Origin: Todiramphus chloris collaris
Lineage: Eukaryota > Chordata > Aves > Coraciiformes > Alcedinidae
NCBI GenBank assembly: GCA_025345505.1
Contig: JANVCC010000048.1
Location: 2,676,671 to 2,740,670 of the forward strand
Length of the DNA: 64,000 nt
Reading direction: 5' to 3'
Shown here: one piece after another, positions 35,029 through 45,854 of the stretch
How positions within the stretch are numbered: position 1 is the first letter of the stretch
How the letters are laid out: every line of letters begins with the position of its first letter
Translations under genes and position numbers: made by a program
The notes under the pieces: generated by a model
Databases searched by the model: none
Seen by the model: only the letters and a program-made list of their open reading frames with translations
Told to the model about the DNA's origin: nothing

Positions 35029-37280
35029 CCAATGCTCTGATACATGAAACTCCATCCTTCCTTCTGCTCCAGTTTCCATCTAGTCTTGGACTAACCACCT
35101 ACTAAAAAAAAAGATTCCTGAGGGAAACATTCAAGTTTTCTCCACAGCTGTCAAAGCTACTGGAAAACTTTTGTTTGTTTGTTTGTTTTTTAAACAGTGA
35201 AAATAATAAGGTATCACTCCATGAAGTATTTCCAAAGTCATGATTTGTTTAAAAGGAATTCCAAACAAAAGGACTACATCCTTCAGAAATGGCACTGCAG
35301 ATAATAGAAAACTGGGGGAAAAGGCCAGCTAACAGCTCCAGTCTGATGAAACAAGCATCCTCCTTTCACCATCATCAGTAAAAGAAATACACTCGCCAGC
35401 ATTAACGATGATGAAACTTCTTATTTCATGTTTGAAAGGTTAGGTAGTGAAAATGATAATGATGCATGTTGTCCTTTCCCTTAGCTATTGCTTTTCTCTT
35501 CTCAGTGTCATCTAAAGAAACACAAGATCATATGGAAAATGCAGCTGAAAATAAACAGGATGGATTTACAAAAAGATGATTTTGAAAGAGGGTTACCTGA
35601 AACACAAGTTTTGAAATTTTGAATCTCAAACTTCAGTACATTTTTATCACATGATGTATGACAACAGGTTTGCTATCACAGTGGATAGAGCGAACAAACT
35701 ACTTTAGAGGGACACACTCTCAAAACCTGCATTCTGTGAGGATATCTTATGAATAAGCCAAGGCATTCTGGGGCATCAGTGAGTTGTCTTCTGAATGTAT
35801 TGCTTTTCTCAGCAAGCCTATGGATGAGTACATTTTGTGCCAGGTCTCGGTTCCTTAATGAAGACACCTTCAGGTATCTTTAAGTCTCGAGTCCTCAGTC
35901 CTAAGTTTACTGCAATGGTTGTCAGAAAAGATGTAAGACCTAATATTGGTCAGACATCCACCAATCTCCTGATTCCTGACCCTTTCTATCACTCTGTCTT
36001 CATCCGAGGAATGAATAGATCCAGAGCAGGTCCCCTAGTACTATGCATTTTTGTCCATTTTACCCAGACTCTTCTAGTGTTTTTATTGATGAAATTCTAT
36101 GCAGCCTTAGAGAAAAGTCTACAGAGCACAGTTACACCAGGATACCAAGTCTTCTCTTGCATTCCTCTCACAATTCATTTTATAAAACATCAACATCAGC
36201 CAAGATCCTGTTTGGAAGCCTCTGCATATAGGTTGTGAGTGCACACTGTTAAGTACATCTATAACTAAGATTTAACGTAGCACACTAAGAGGGCTCTGCT
36301 GAATGATGTAGTCTGTCTTCACGCGACATGTGCTGTACACGTACTGCTCTGCAAGCACACGCTTCAGTTATGTGGTGCATGCACAGCAAACCGCTTCTTT
36401 TGGCTCCAGATTTTCTGCGCACTTGTTGCAGAATCCCTTTACATGGGGCCTTGGCCCTCAGCCAGTAAGCTAGTGATTGAAGAAGATGATACCATGGGAC
36501 ACATCAAACTCATTAATCGTAATGACTTCTGAAAAATTCATACCTTATTGTAATGATTTTCATACTTTTCTTCTGATCTGTAGACACCATAAATACTTTC
36601 TAGCAAATCTGGAAAGGCATGGATAATTAATTTCAGCACAGCAACAGTTGTTTCCAACATTATTGAAGGGTATGGTATGGTTTAACAATCGTCACAAAAG
36701 ACTATTCTTTATATACTTCCCTGCAGAAATATGCTATAGAAGCTGAATATCTGTGGGCTACCATTTGAAAATCTCTACCTTACTGTTTAGGAAATTCAAA
36801 TAACTGTAGCAAAGACAGTCTGGTAGAACTGCAAACCCCCTCTGAATTGAGAAAAAAGCACTGGGTGAGGATTGTCTGCTCTGAGAAAGCTGGAAGTTGA
36901 AGTGGTTGCGCAGAACAAGACAGAGAACTGGGACTAGTTAAGGGGATCTTTGTGAAAGGCAGACACCTGGGTCTCAGTTCATAAAGCTGCTTAAACACAC
37001 ATGAGATTCCTGAAGAATTTAAGCACCCAAAGTTGCAGATAAACTCAGAGGGCTGCATTTCCAAAGTCAAAGTACTCTTATGCTGCTTAAGAAAGTCTAG
37101 AAACACTCCTGAACATCTGGAGGTGCCTGGAAATCCATTGAAATCTGACCCCAGTGTTCCAGTCCCAAATGCAAAGCCTCCTTAACTTCAGTAACTCTTC
37201 TTCTGTGTTCAGACAATACACACACATTGACAAACCAGGGGCTCTGCGTGAAATTTGTCCTGATTATTTCTTGTTTCCCG

Positions 37281-37319
37281 ACTCTCTCTCACACACATGC
37301 ACACACACGTACACACAGA
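37281..37319. repeat. Imperfect (CA)n/(CT)n microsatellite
   Basis: CTCTCT passes into CACACA units interrupted by TG and GT. A short dinucleotide run. Confidence 0.85.
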
Positions 37320-37419
37320 TTCCAGTAGCACTTGATGAACAAGCAGATCAAATTAATCCTTAAAATGTCTTATCAGAACAAGATGCTTGTGCAACGGTAG
37401 CCTTTCCTAATCTGGTTTT

Positions 37420-37860
37420 AATTCACTAGGCAACAAATCTCTTGACTACAAGTCTACTGCATACAGCAGAGAGGAAGTTCTTTGCTGTGGCATAATTAAA
37501 AGGATTCCTGCCACACAAGCAATGACACGCTCTCTGCTTTCTTATTAAAGGCTCCCTTTGTTTGGCTTTACACCAAATTAGTTGCATATGTGACTGGTTT
37601 TGCTGCAAGATCATCTTCAACTGCTTAGTGCATCATCACACTAACCTCTCAATTAACCTTTGTCTCAAAGACTGCTCAGTGCAGGTGCAGCAACATCACT
37701 TTTCTGGCAAAAGACATGCCTTGCTCACTGCTGGTGACCTCTGTTATTGATGATGATCCAGGCATGCTACATATGCTTTTTGTTTACAGTGCAATGCCTC
37801 AGCTAATTGCGTAATCGAGGTGCTGCAGATCCACAGCACACAGCAACCTAGCAGCTAGTC
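37420..37860. promoter_or_regulatory. Candidate conserved non-coding element (speculative)
   Basis: About 440 bp without repeats and dense in recognisable site types. CATAATTAAAAGG is homeodomain-like. TTGCATATG near 37583 is POU-like. CTTTG-TCT-CAAAG at 37658-37670 is an inverted pair of TCF/LEF- or SOX-like cores. ATTGCGTAAT at 37806-37815 fits the C/EBP consensus RTTGCGYAAY. These matches are seen in the sequence. That the block is a conserved enhancer is inference. Confidence 0.25.
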
Positions 37861-39041
37861 AAACCGAAAACGTAAAACATGGGTCTAGCCAACACTGAAT
37901 TTGTCCAGTTTTCTGGCAATAAGCTTGTCCCCAGAGTATAGATCTCAGATTATTTATTCTGGAAGGATACTATGCTTACACTGTAGGTACGACAGATTCC
38001 TTAGTCCATATGAGAGCAAAAGGTTAAAAATAATAACATATCCCAAAATATTTCAGAACACTTTAGTGCCACCATCTCAACAGAAGCTATTACCCACCAC
38101 AAGTTTTATGAACTACTCCAGTAAAGCAACAGCATTACTTTTGCGAAATTAAAGACATCTAAGTTTTAGGAAAAAAACAAACCTACCTAAAATATATTAG
38201 GTAACTAGTGGTATGACAATGCTACAGACACGTGATCTTTTTAAGCTATTTGAAGGCTTCATGTATTTACACATAATATAGTTAAAAAAATAAAAAAATT
38301 TTAAAAAATTACAAATAATACTTAGGATAAGCCAAATATAAGTAGAATTAAAAAATAAATAATCAACCTTCATGAGGATCATGCTTGAAAATCTTATCTG
38401 TTATTATTATTCTTTTTTGGTGTAATCTAGTTGACTTAAGTATCGACTTCAGTTTACCAAAAGCTGTTCTCCAAATCAAATTATTTACAGCTATAAACTT
38501 CGTTGTACCAAGGTCACTCTCCTTGAGTTGTCAGTCCTTAACACACAGTAAAGATAGCACGCACAGACACATGTTTATCAAAGAAGATAACTCACATTTA
38601 TGAATACTTTAAAATGGACTATGTATAAGGCATTTCAAAATTCTTGTTTTGTTATCAAGGGATATGTTAAATGAAAATCTGAACTGAGTTTCTTTTCATG
38701 CATTCACTTGGTTTCAGAAGCTGGCTTGCTATGTAGGCATGTGTATGAGCACTTGCAGGGGGTCATTCATCTGAGCTTGGGATAAAGTGTCTAAAATAAG
38801 CTGGTGAAAAGTGTGCTGGAGAGACCTTTTTCTTTCTAATGGTGTTACCAATATGAAATGGTTAGCTTAAATGTAGAACTTTTACACAAGGTACCAATAG
38901 TACAACCTAAACATTTTAAAATTCACAGTAAACGACAACTCTCATTTTATCTAAATTGTCCTTATTGGCAGTTATGTCATTTTGAGAATGGGAATATCAT
39001 CTGGGAAGATGAAATTTGAGATACACTGCTGTATTGATACT

Positions 39042-39481
39042 TGTCAGGGTTTAGGGTGAGGGCAGCTGCTAGATCTATAACAGACATTCTCTGTTACCCC
39101 CCTCCCTCCCCAAAGGGGAAGAGAAAGGGAATGAGGGAGAGAGACTCATCCATAGACAAGGGAACTGCAACAGCTTCAATGACAATCAAATATTATTATT
39201 ATTATTTATTTATACATATATTAACAGAATATATACAAATTTATACAAAAGCAGTATCTAAGCCAACCCCCTGATGGCAGTTACGTCCCCATCACCACTG
39301 GTGCTGTGGAGCAGGCACTGGGAGAGACACAGATTCAGCCCATAGGGTGTTCTCGCTGCCAGCAGCAGCCCCTGCCTGTGCCAACAGCCGCTGCCTGCAG
39401 CCAGGGCAGGGGGAGAAGAGCTCACCTGGGAAGGGGAACCCCTGCCCACAAGCAGTCCTGTTCTCTACTCAAAACATGACA
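39042..39481 (-). mobile_element. Solo LTR of ERVL-like endogenous retrovirus
   Basis: A 440-bp block starts TGTCA and ends TGACA, so it has the TG...CA LTR termini as a 5-bp inverted repeat. It is flanked by ATACT (39037-39041) and ATATT (39482-39486), a 5-bp target duplication with one mismatch; 5 bp is usual for ERVL-type integrases. The minus orientation is preferred because its end, CTAAACCCTGACA, resembles avian ERVL LTR ends and an AATAAA-type poly(A) signal lies mid-element on that strand (near 39205). No gag, pol or env sequence is adjacent, so this is a recombined solo LTR. The subfamily cannot be named here. Confidence 0.6.
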
Positions 39482-41200
39482 ATATTGAATATTTTTTCTG
39501 CAGACCCGATACAAGACATTCAACAGTGATTTAGGTGTTTTCAGGATGGACACCATGCTTGCCTCAGAAATTATTTAATATTTAGAAATGAGCTATTCAA
39601 TCAGAAAGAACTTTACTGTCTCTCTGGTGCTTCAAGTAAACAGAAGCCACTGAACTTATTCCATTTGAGAACACAAAAATAAATAAACAAACAAATCAAC
39701 CCCAAACAAAGAGAATTGTTAAAAAAAACAAGGTGGGTTTTTTCCTTCTTTGAATTCATGTGGCTGATTCAAGAAGGCGGCTACACAGCCTTCTGCCTCT
39801 ATTCCAGATTCATTAGCCAGATCTGAAGTTGTTAAGTGGGTAGGCTTCAGGCTATTTCATTCTATAATTATACTCCTGTCCATTACAATGTCTGTTCTAG
39901 ATGATCAGATTTATGGACACAGTCACAGAGCAGAGTAGTCAAAGGACTTCTTTATTTCTACAGATTGCAAATGTAGAAGTCATGTACATACTTTAGCATC
40001 ATATATGATAAAGGAAGCCCAAAGATTCAGTTGGGTATTCTTTTGTTTTTACCCTCCAGCACACTCTTCTTCTTCATTCCCATTCCTACTTTCTTCAGAC
40101 CGCTTTCTTGGCATGGTTTTAAGGCAAGGAGAACGCACAGCATCCACCTTAAATCAAAACACATCACTGGAAGAGTTGATTCTGAATGCTGAATAGAAAG
40201 ACCTGATTAATATAGGAGTTTAGTTTTATAGTAGCAGAGGAAGTCAGACTTCATATACAAAGATTCAGATTCATTCTGTCAATTTGTTTTATCCTGTCGT
40301 CTCTTAGTATCTACTGTAGGGGAAAGTTTCTGATTTTGTTTTGGACTAGGTTATCCTGATTGATTTTGGCCACAGAAATATTTTATCTTTGCAATATAAT
40401 GTCTATATGTGTACAGTGATCTGGAGTCCAAGATTCTGCTTTACTCCATCTCATCTTTCTGGGATTTCAAAGGGAATTGCAGGGAATTACTGAATAAATT
40501 CTGCCTCTTCAGGGAAATATGCACATGGAAATAAGTATAACATGGCACTTGCATTTAGTTGAAGGGATTTCTTCCTTCTGAAAAGGTTGGCTTTTTTTTA
40601 CAGTAAGTCCAAAAGATTACACTTTCCAGAACCCTGTCAAATGAATATGATTGATGCACCAGTGGAAAATAAATATGGGGGAAATTGCTCTGGAGTATTT
40701 ATGCATTAAATAAACTAACATGCTCCATCCCAGAGGCTTACAGACAAATGATCAATTAAGCCACTTGATTCTTGTACTTCAGAGGAGAAATTTACTTTTA
40801 TGGAAATGAGGTGAACTATTTAAAGTGATTGTGGGTATTTCTCTGTCCTAGGCCTTGTTAATGACTTTTGTTCCGAGGTTTAGCATGAGCACTGAATCAT
40901 ATAACCCATTCCTGGCCAGGAGTGTCAGCTTTAGTCATATTGCTGGAAAACTTTCTAGAAAAAAAAAAATTGCTTTGAAAATAAATATTCATTTTGTAGG
41001 GAAAAGATTTTATTGTTTCAAATTCCTGCTGCAATTCAGGAAATTCCCTCTTGCAGTTCAGGCTTGACGCAGTTAGGACAGACTAAGACTGAATCTATAA
41101 ACATAAGTGCACAGCAATAATTTTATCACTCACACTTCTATTATATGGGTGTCATTTTCTGTGCAAGTTCATTTGGAATCAAAGTTTTTCAGTTGTCAAT
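39482..41200. other. Unique AT-rich non-coding DNA
   Basis: I see nothing recognisable here beyond short A-rich runs near 39680 and 39720. Confidence 0.55.
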
Positions 41201-41895
41201 ACAGAATCACAGAATTTCCTAGATTGGAAAAGACATTAAAGATCATCTAGTCCAATCATTAACCTAACATTGAGGACACCTCGACTAAACCATATCCCTC
41301 AGCACTACTTCTACACAACTCTTAAATACCTCCAGGGATGGGGACCAGCTACTCCCTGGAGCAAGCTGTTCCACTGTCTGAGAACCCATTCAGTAAAGTT
41401 CTTCCTCATATTCTACCTAAACTTCCCTTTATCAGGCAACTTAAGGCCACTCCCTCTTGTTCTATCACTTGATACTTGGGAGAACAGACCAACCCTCACC
41501 TTGCTACAACCTCTGGTCAGGTAGCTGTAGAGAGCAATAAGGTCTCCCCTGAGCCTCCTTTCCTCCAAGCTAAAAAACCCCAAGACTTGTACTCCAGGCT
41601 CTTCACCAGCTTGGTTGCCCTTCTCTGGACACACTCTAGTGCCTCAGTGTCCTCCTGGGAGTGAGGGGCCCACAGCTGAACCCAGGGGACTGCCCCAGTC
41701 AGCCACAGCTGCTGAAAAATGATGGAAAGGGGCTTGGTGAGCCCCTCCACTAGCTCTCAGAACTCTCAGGTGGATTCCATTGGGTCCCATAGACTTGTGT
41801 ACGTCTAAGTGGTGCAGCAGGTCATGGGCCATCTCTTCCTGGATTGTGGGGAGGATCATTCTGTTCCCAGTCTCCATTTTCTAGCTCAGGTGACT
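41201..41895 (-). mobile_element. CR1 LINE with in-frame internal deletion
   Basis: Minus-strand CR1. From the 3' tail (41201-41216) upstream on the minus strand come the 3' UTR, an RTRGSGLKL relic, an LLSTAT-type stretch, and a block [20 protein letters not shown]. Then near 41688 there is an abrupt jump to the start of the RT domain: PLSIIFQQLWLTGAVP and, in a second frame, LLHHLDVHKSMGPNGIHLRVL. The middle of the RT, including the catalytic FADD region, is missing. The frame runs unbroken across the jump (41750 to about 41600). It is inactive. The 5' limit near 41895 is approximate. Confidence 0.92.
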
Positions 41896-44800
41896 GGATT
41901 TCCAATCTCTACATCTGAAATATGGCAGAGCTTCTCTGAGATTTTGTTCACCTAATGTAGCTCTGTATACCCATAATTACATTATTTTAATCTAAATTTT
42001 CTGTGGAGACTCTTGTATAGTCCTTAAATTAGAATTTTATTGTCTAAAAATTAAATTACAAGTCATACCAACATTCCATTGGATTAACTGTAAATTCTTT
42101 GTACAACACATTTAGGTAGACTGTATACCTTTTCTTTCTTTTGTTACAATTTGGTGTAGAATTTGATTAGTTTTATACCTAACCCTCCAGTTACTAAAAA
42201 CCCCCAAGTTATCAGACATCAGTGAGGCCATGGAATTGTTTGCATGTTCTTCATGCATTGGCCATGGTCTGAAAAAGCAAATCCCACCATGGAGCGTAAT
42301 TCATAGTCACAGCAAATCAAGTTGACCTGCATTTCCTTTGGCTAAAAGCAGACAAACAGATTCTCCACAGATCAGCTGTTGTAAAGTAGATTTAAGTCAC
42401 TATAGCTACATTTTTATTGGTTACTTGCTAACTCTGCTTACGGATAAAAAGAGGAGAAAACCATCCATTTTAAGTCAAGAATTTATTGTTAGCCCTACTA
42501 AAATTTAGCTATAATACAGCCACAAAAAAAAAAAAGTTTGTGTTATTATTATTAGTCCAGTTGCAATGCTAGTAAAACTCATCAAATGAATCAAATATTC
42601 AACATTTTTCTATTCCAAATTCTCTGCTTAATAGAAATCAAATATCATTAATAGCACCATTAAAAAATGTTACAAAAAACTTCCTGTTTTCCACACTTTT
42701 TCCAAGGCTATGCTGTTTTCCCCACAGCTGTCTAAATTAAGGCCAACAGAACCAATCTTCCTCAGAAGAAGACAGCTGCAGTGAGTCAACAGCACCCCTG
42801 AGGAGAGTGATATTGATGATGGGATTTCTTCTTTTCCTTTTCTGGGAGCAGTATGTTGCTAATGGTTTCTTTCACCTTCCCCCAGGCTGCAGGTAAGAAA
42901 ATTTTTATACCTATTTATAGATTACACATTTTCATGCCTCATTCCTTCTCCACATTATACCTGAATTTAGTAATTATGGTTTTACTTACCTCAGTTTCTT
43001 ATTCTTTATTCTCTTTGCTACCCCTAAACCAGTTTTGCTCAGCTCCCAGGTTTGCATTTCTTTAAACTGACCTTTGTGAAGTTTTTGTACCCCTGGGATC
43101 TCCAGGGTGATTCCGTGCCCTGTCTTTTACCACCCTGTGCTTCTCCGCACAGCATCCTGGGTTCCCGTTGCCATCACCCCCCACTTGTATTGCTCTAACA
43201 CTTCATCATTAAGCTGGAGTCACATATTTTGTTCTGCAATGAAAAACTACTTGTTAAAACTACCTATGGAAAAGTTACAGTTCTATCATATATTATTCAA
43301 AGAAAAGCACACATTAAATCAGGAAATAAATGTCTGGTTTAGAAAGATGTTACAGCTTAATAAGGAGGAAAACCACTCAAAACAGGACAAGGCAGTTCCA
43401 GACAAGGTCTGGGAAATCATCGTACCAGATTTTCCTTTCCTTAATTGCTCTATCATATCCAGCTTAGTTCCCCCAAAAGCTTCACATTTCTGCTATCTTT
43501 ATGTCTCCACACAATTAAATACGAAGGAAATATGTGGGTCTCATGATTGTGTTAGCAGAGGATGTGCTATATATTCTCACACTGATGCCTTTTATCAGTC
43601 TCTTGACTTTCAAACATGCCAAATCTCACAAATGCCCCAGAGGAAAGGATTATTTTCTACACAGTACTACACTAGTGAAATAGAGAGGTTTTAATTGGAT
43701 AGCATATCACATGACCACTAATGTTAAGAACAGTATTCCAAAAGTCTTTATGCCTTACATGTCGAGGTAATGACTACTAAAATAAAACAGATGCTTTAGC
43801 CACTTCTCTCTGTGAAGACACCCCCTTGCCATTCCTATTTTGGTAGGTTGTGCTATCTGAGAGCTGTGTAGAACTTTTCTTTTCTTCACTGTTTAACACT
43901 CAGTGTAGGTTCTGCAGTTCTGTTCATGAATGCCAAGTCAACAAATTCTCCTGACCTTTCATGCTACAGTAAGTTCTCTTTGCCTAAAGTTTCCATCTTA
44001 AGGGCTGGTACGTCTCATATTTAGGATCATTTATTACAAAGATTCAGAAGCACTGCCTGATTCCTTTGTAAGCTGTCAACAGAAAGTAAAACACATCTCT
44101 AGTACTTTATTTTTCTGTCCCACATTGTGTAGGTTGCTTGGTTTTAGTCAAAGTTATATAGTTTTAATTCCCTCCATACATTTCTTTCACTCTGTCTCCA
44201 TTTTGTGTCATCTACTGTAGTTTTGCCAAACAAGCTGTAGCCAGCAAGTTGGTCATAGGGAAGGAACAGTTAATACAGGATTAGATGAAATAACAAGCGG
44301 GCAAACATGTTATGCTAACACAGACAGTCCCTGTTCCCCCCCCAAGAATCTATATGTGCACCTGTTTCAGGATAAATCCCTTTACTCCCATTGGGTTCCT
44401 GTTGTGTTTGGCACAGACAAAAGTGCAATGGAAGGACTTGACTTTTCAGAGATGCCTACTATGCACATACTCCTCTGAAGTTAGCAGGAGCTGTAGGTGC
44501 TCAACACATACTGAAAATCGTGCTTTAGTCAGAAATGTTATCCTCTCTCCTAGAAAGACTATTAGTTTTAAAAATCAGGTAGAAACCTGCTGTCTCATTT
44601 GACCTTTGCTTCCATGAATTCCTTCATCCTTCTGGAAACAAAAGGAAGTCTAATGAAAGAAACATTGTTTATTTAATGTCTTAGAGATAAACCGCCAAGG
44701 AAAAAAGAGTATAAGGAAAAGAAATGTCTAGGATTCAAACACTGGATAAAAATGAAACTTCTACAAAGCAGATAATTCTGAAGAAAGAGATATTTCAAGA

Positions 44801-45854
44801 ACATTAGAGTGAAGCAGCTTTGCTACAATGATTTCTCTAACACAACTGAAATGCTGTTCTGACATATTCAAGCTTTGCTCCTAAAACCTGAGGAAATACA
44901 AAAGCAAACATGACAAACAGTAAGACTGACAGAATAAAATGAAAAGAAAATGTATGAAATGAGCTGAAATAAAATAAAATGCAATAATCAAAGAACAAAC
45001 TAGAGAAAAGAAAACAATGGAACAAATTTATTCCCGCTGGGACTGCAGCAAACTAAATACATTTAAACCAGAGGACATTTTTTTTTTTTTACTGTCGTTA
45101 CATTTTGAATGCTTTTTACTTCATTTCTTTTTGAAGCCAACAGTTGAGAGGAGGAAAAAAAATAAAAATCACGAAGCAAAATAGGTAGTACCATTCATGA
45201 GGAAAATTTCTAAGTGCAGCTAAGCTTCAGGTCATAAAAAGTAGCTGATTATTAAGACCTCACTGAAACTACTGACACTGCTGTTCAGAGAAAGCAAAGA
45301 CTCTCTGTACTTTGTATTCTGGGCAGTGACACGAATGGTGCCTGCTTTCCCTGTAATATTCTCATGCAGAATTAACATGGGTTTTTATATCTCGTACTAA
45401 GGTTATTACAAAAAATAAACCAAAATATGGTAAACTACTGCTGGCTACAAATTATGTGCCAACTGTAGTACTTGCTACTGATTTGCCACTGCTAGTTCAG
45501 TCAATGCTCATGCTTTGGCAGTGCCCTGGTCACAGTTTATTCAATACAAAAGAGATAAGGAACAGAGTGTGTAGGGGTTGAAATACTGTTTCCTTTGCTA
45601 GTCTAATTTAAAGTGCTTAAAAGTATGTAGCATGAAAGCTCAGCTTCGCATCAGAACTTGAGGAATATGTCGTGTTAGGCTTCCCCACTAACTACAGATT
45701 GGAAAGCTTTCCTGTGACATGAGAACTACAGTTTCCAGACCACTTCATGATCAAATCAGCCCTAGAAAAAATTTCTCAGAATTCACTGATAGGAACTTTG
45801 GGTATTAAAATATTATTAAAAGAATGAAAAAAAACCCAAAAAACCCAGATTTCA
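41896..45854. other. Non-coding DNA with one long unexplained open frame
   Basis: No transposon recognised. The notable points are a possible 41-bp exon with good splice sites at 42852-42892 and a stop-free plus frame at 43107-43694 (listed separately). A C-run lies at about 44335-44343 and a T-run at 45080-45090. The rest is AT-rich and unremarkable. Confidence 0.5.
43107..43694 (+). other. Long open frame of unknown nature (not called as a gene)
   Basis: The plus frame is stop-free for 195 codons. The first in-frame codon counted is GTG; the first ATG is at 43239, giving 151 codons to the TAA at 43692-43694. It is the longest open frame outside CR1 and simple repeats. I recognise no domain, signal peptide or membrane segment. 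The middle is charged (Lys/Glu-rich) and the end is Cys/Ser-rich. It could be a chance frame, an exon of a lineage-specific transcript, or a relic of an unrecognised retroelement. Confidence 0.2.

Larger units (their letters stand above)
34964..35035 (-). tRNA. tRNA-Gly, anticodon UCC
   Basis: A 72-nt cloverleaf without intron, read on the minus strand. The acceptor stem GCATTGG/CCAATGC pairs in all seven positions, with discriminator A. The anticodon stem GCTGC/GCAGT pairs (one G-U), with loop CTTCCAA giving anticodon TCC at 35000-35002. The T-stem CCGGG/CCCGG pairs fully around the TTCGATT loop. It decodes GGA (and by wobble GGG) glycine codons. Internal A and B boxes match consensus and a T5 terminator follows. 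From what I recall of the human gene, the body is the same except that a G-C acceptor pair is replaced here by A-U, a compensated change. This argues for an intact, foldable tRNA. CCA is not encoded, as normal in eukaryotes. Open frames read through this tRNA are artefacts. Confidence 0.96.
35036..39041. other. Unique non-coding DNA
   Basis: No gene recognised. A (GTTT)n run lies at about 35170-35190 and a mixed (CA)n at about 37281-37319. The stretch 37420-37860 looks like a regulatory element and is listed separately. A plus frame opening with GTG at 35837-36238 has no recognisable domain. Confidence 0.5.

Noticed and set aside
34509-35045. 178-codon minus-strand open frame containing a segment like SIAAFQAVDPGSIPG
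   Set aside because: The N-terminal part is the tRNA-Gly translated in one frame and the rest is frameshifted CR1 with a tandem repeat. It is not a protein gene.
35837-36238. 133-codon plus-strand open frame
   Set aside because: It starts at GTG rather than ATG and has no domain or splice context.
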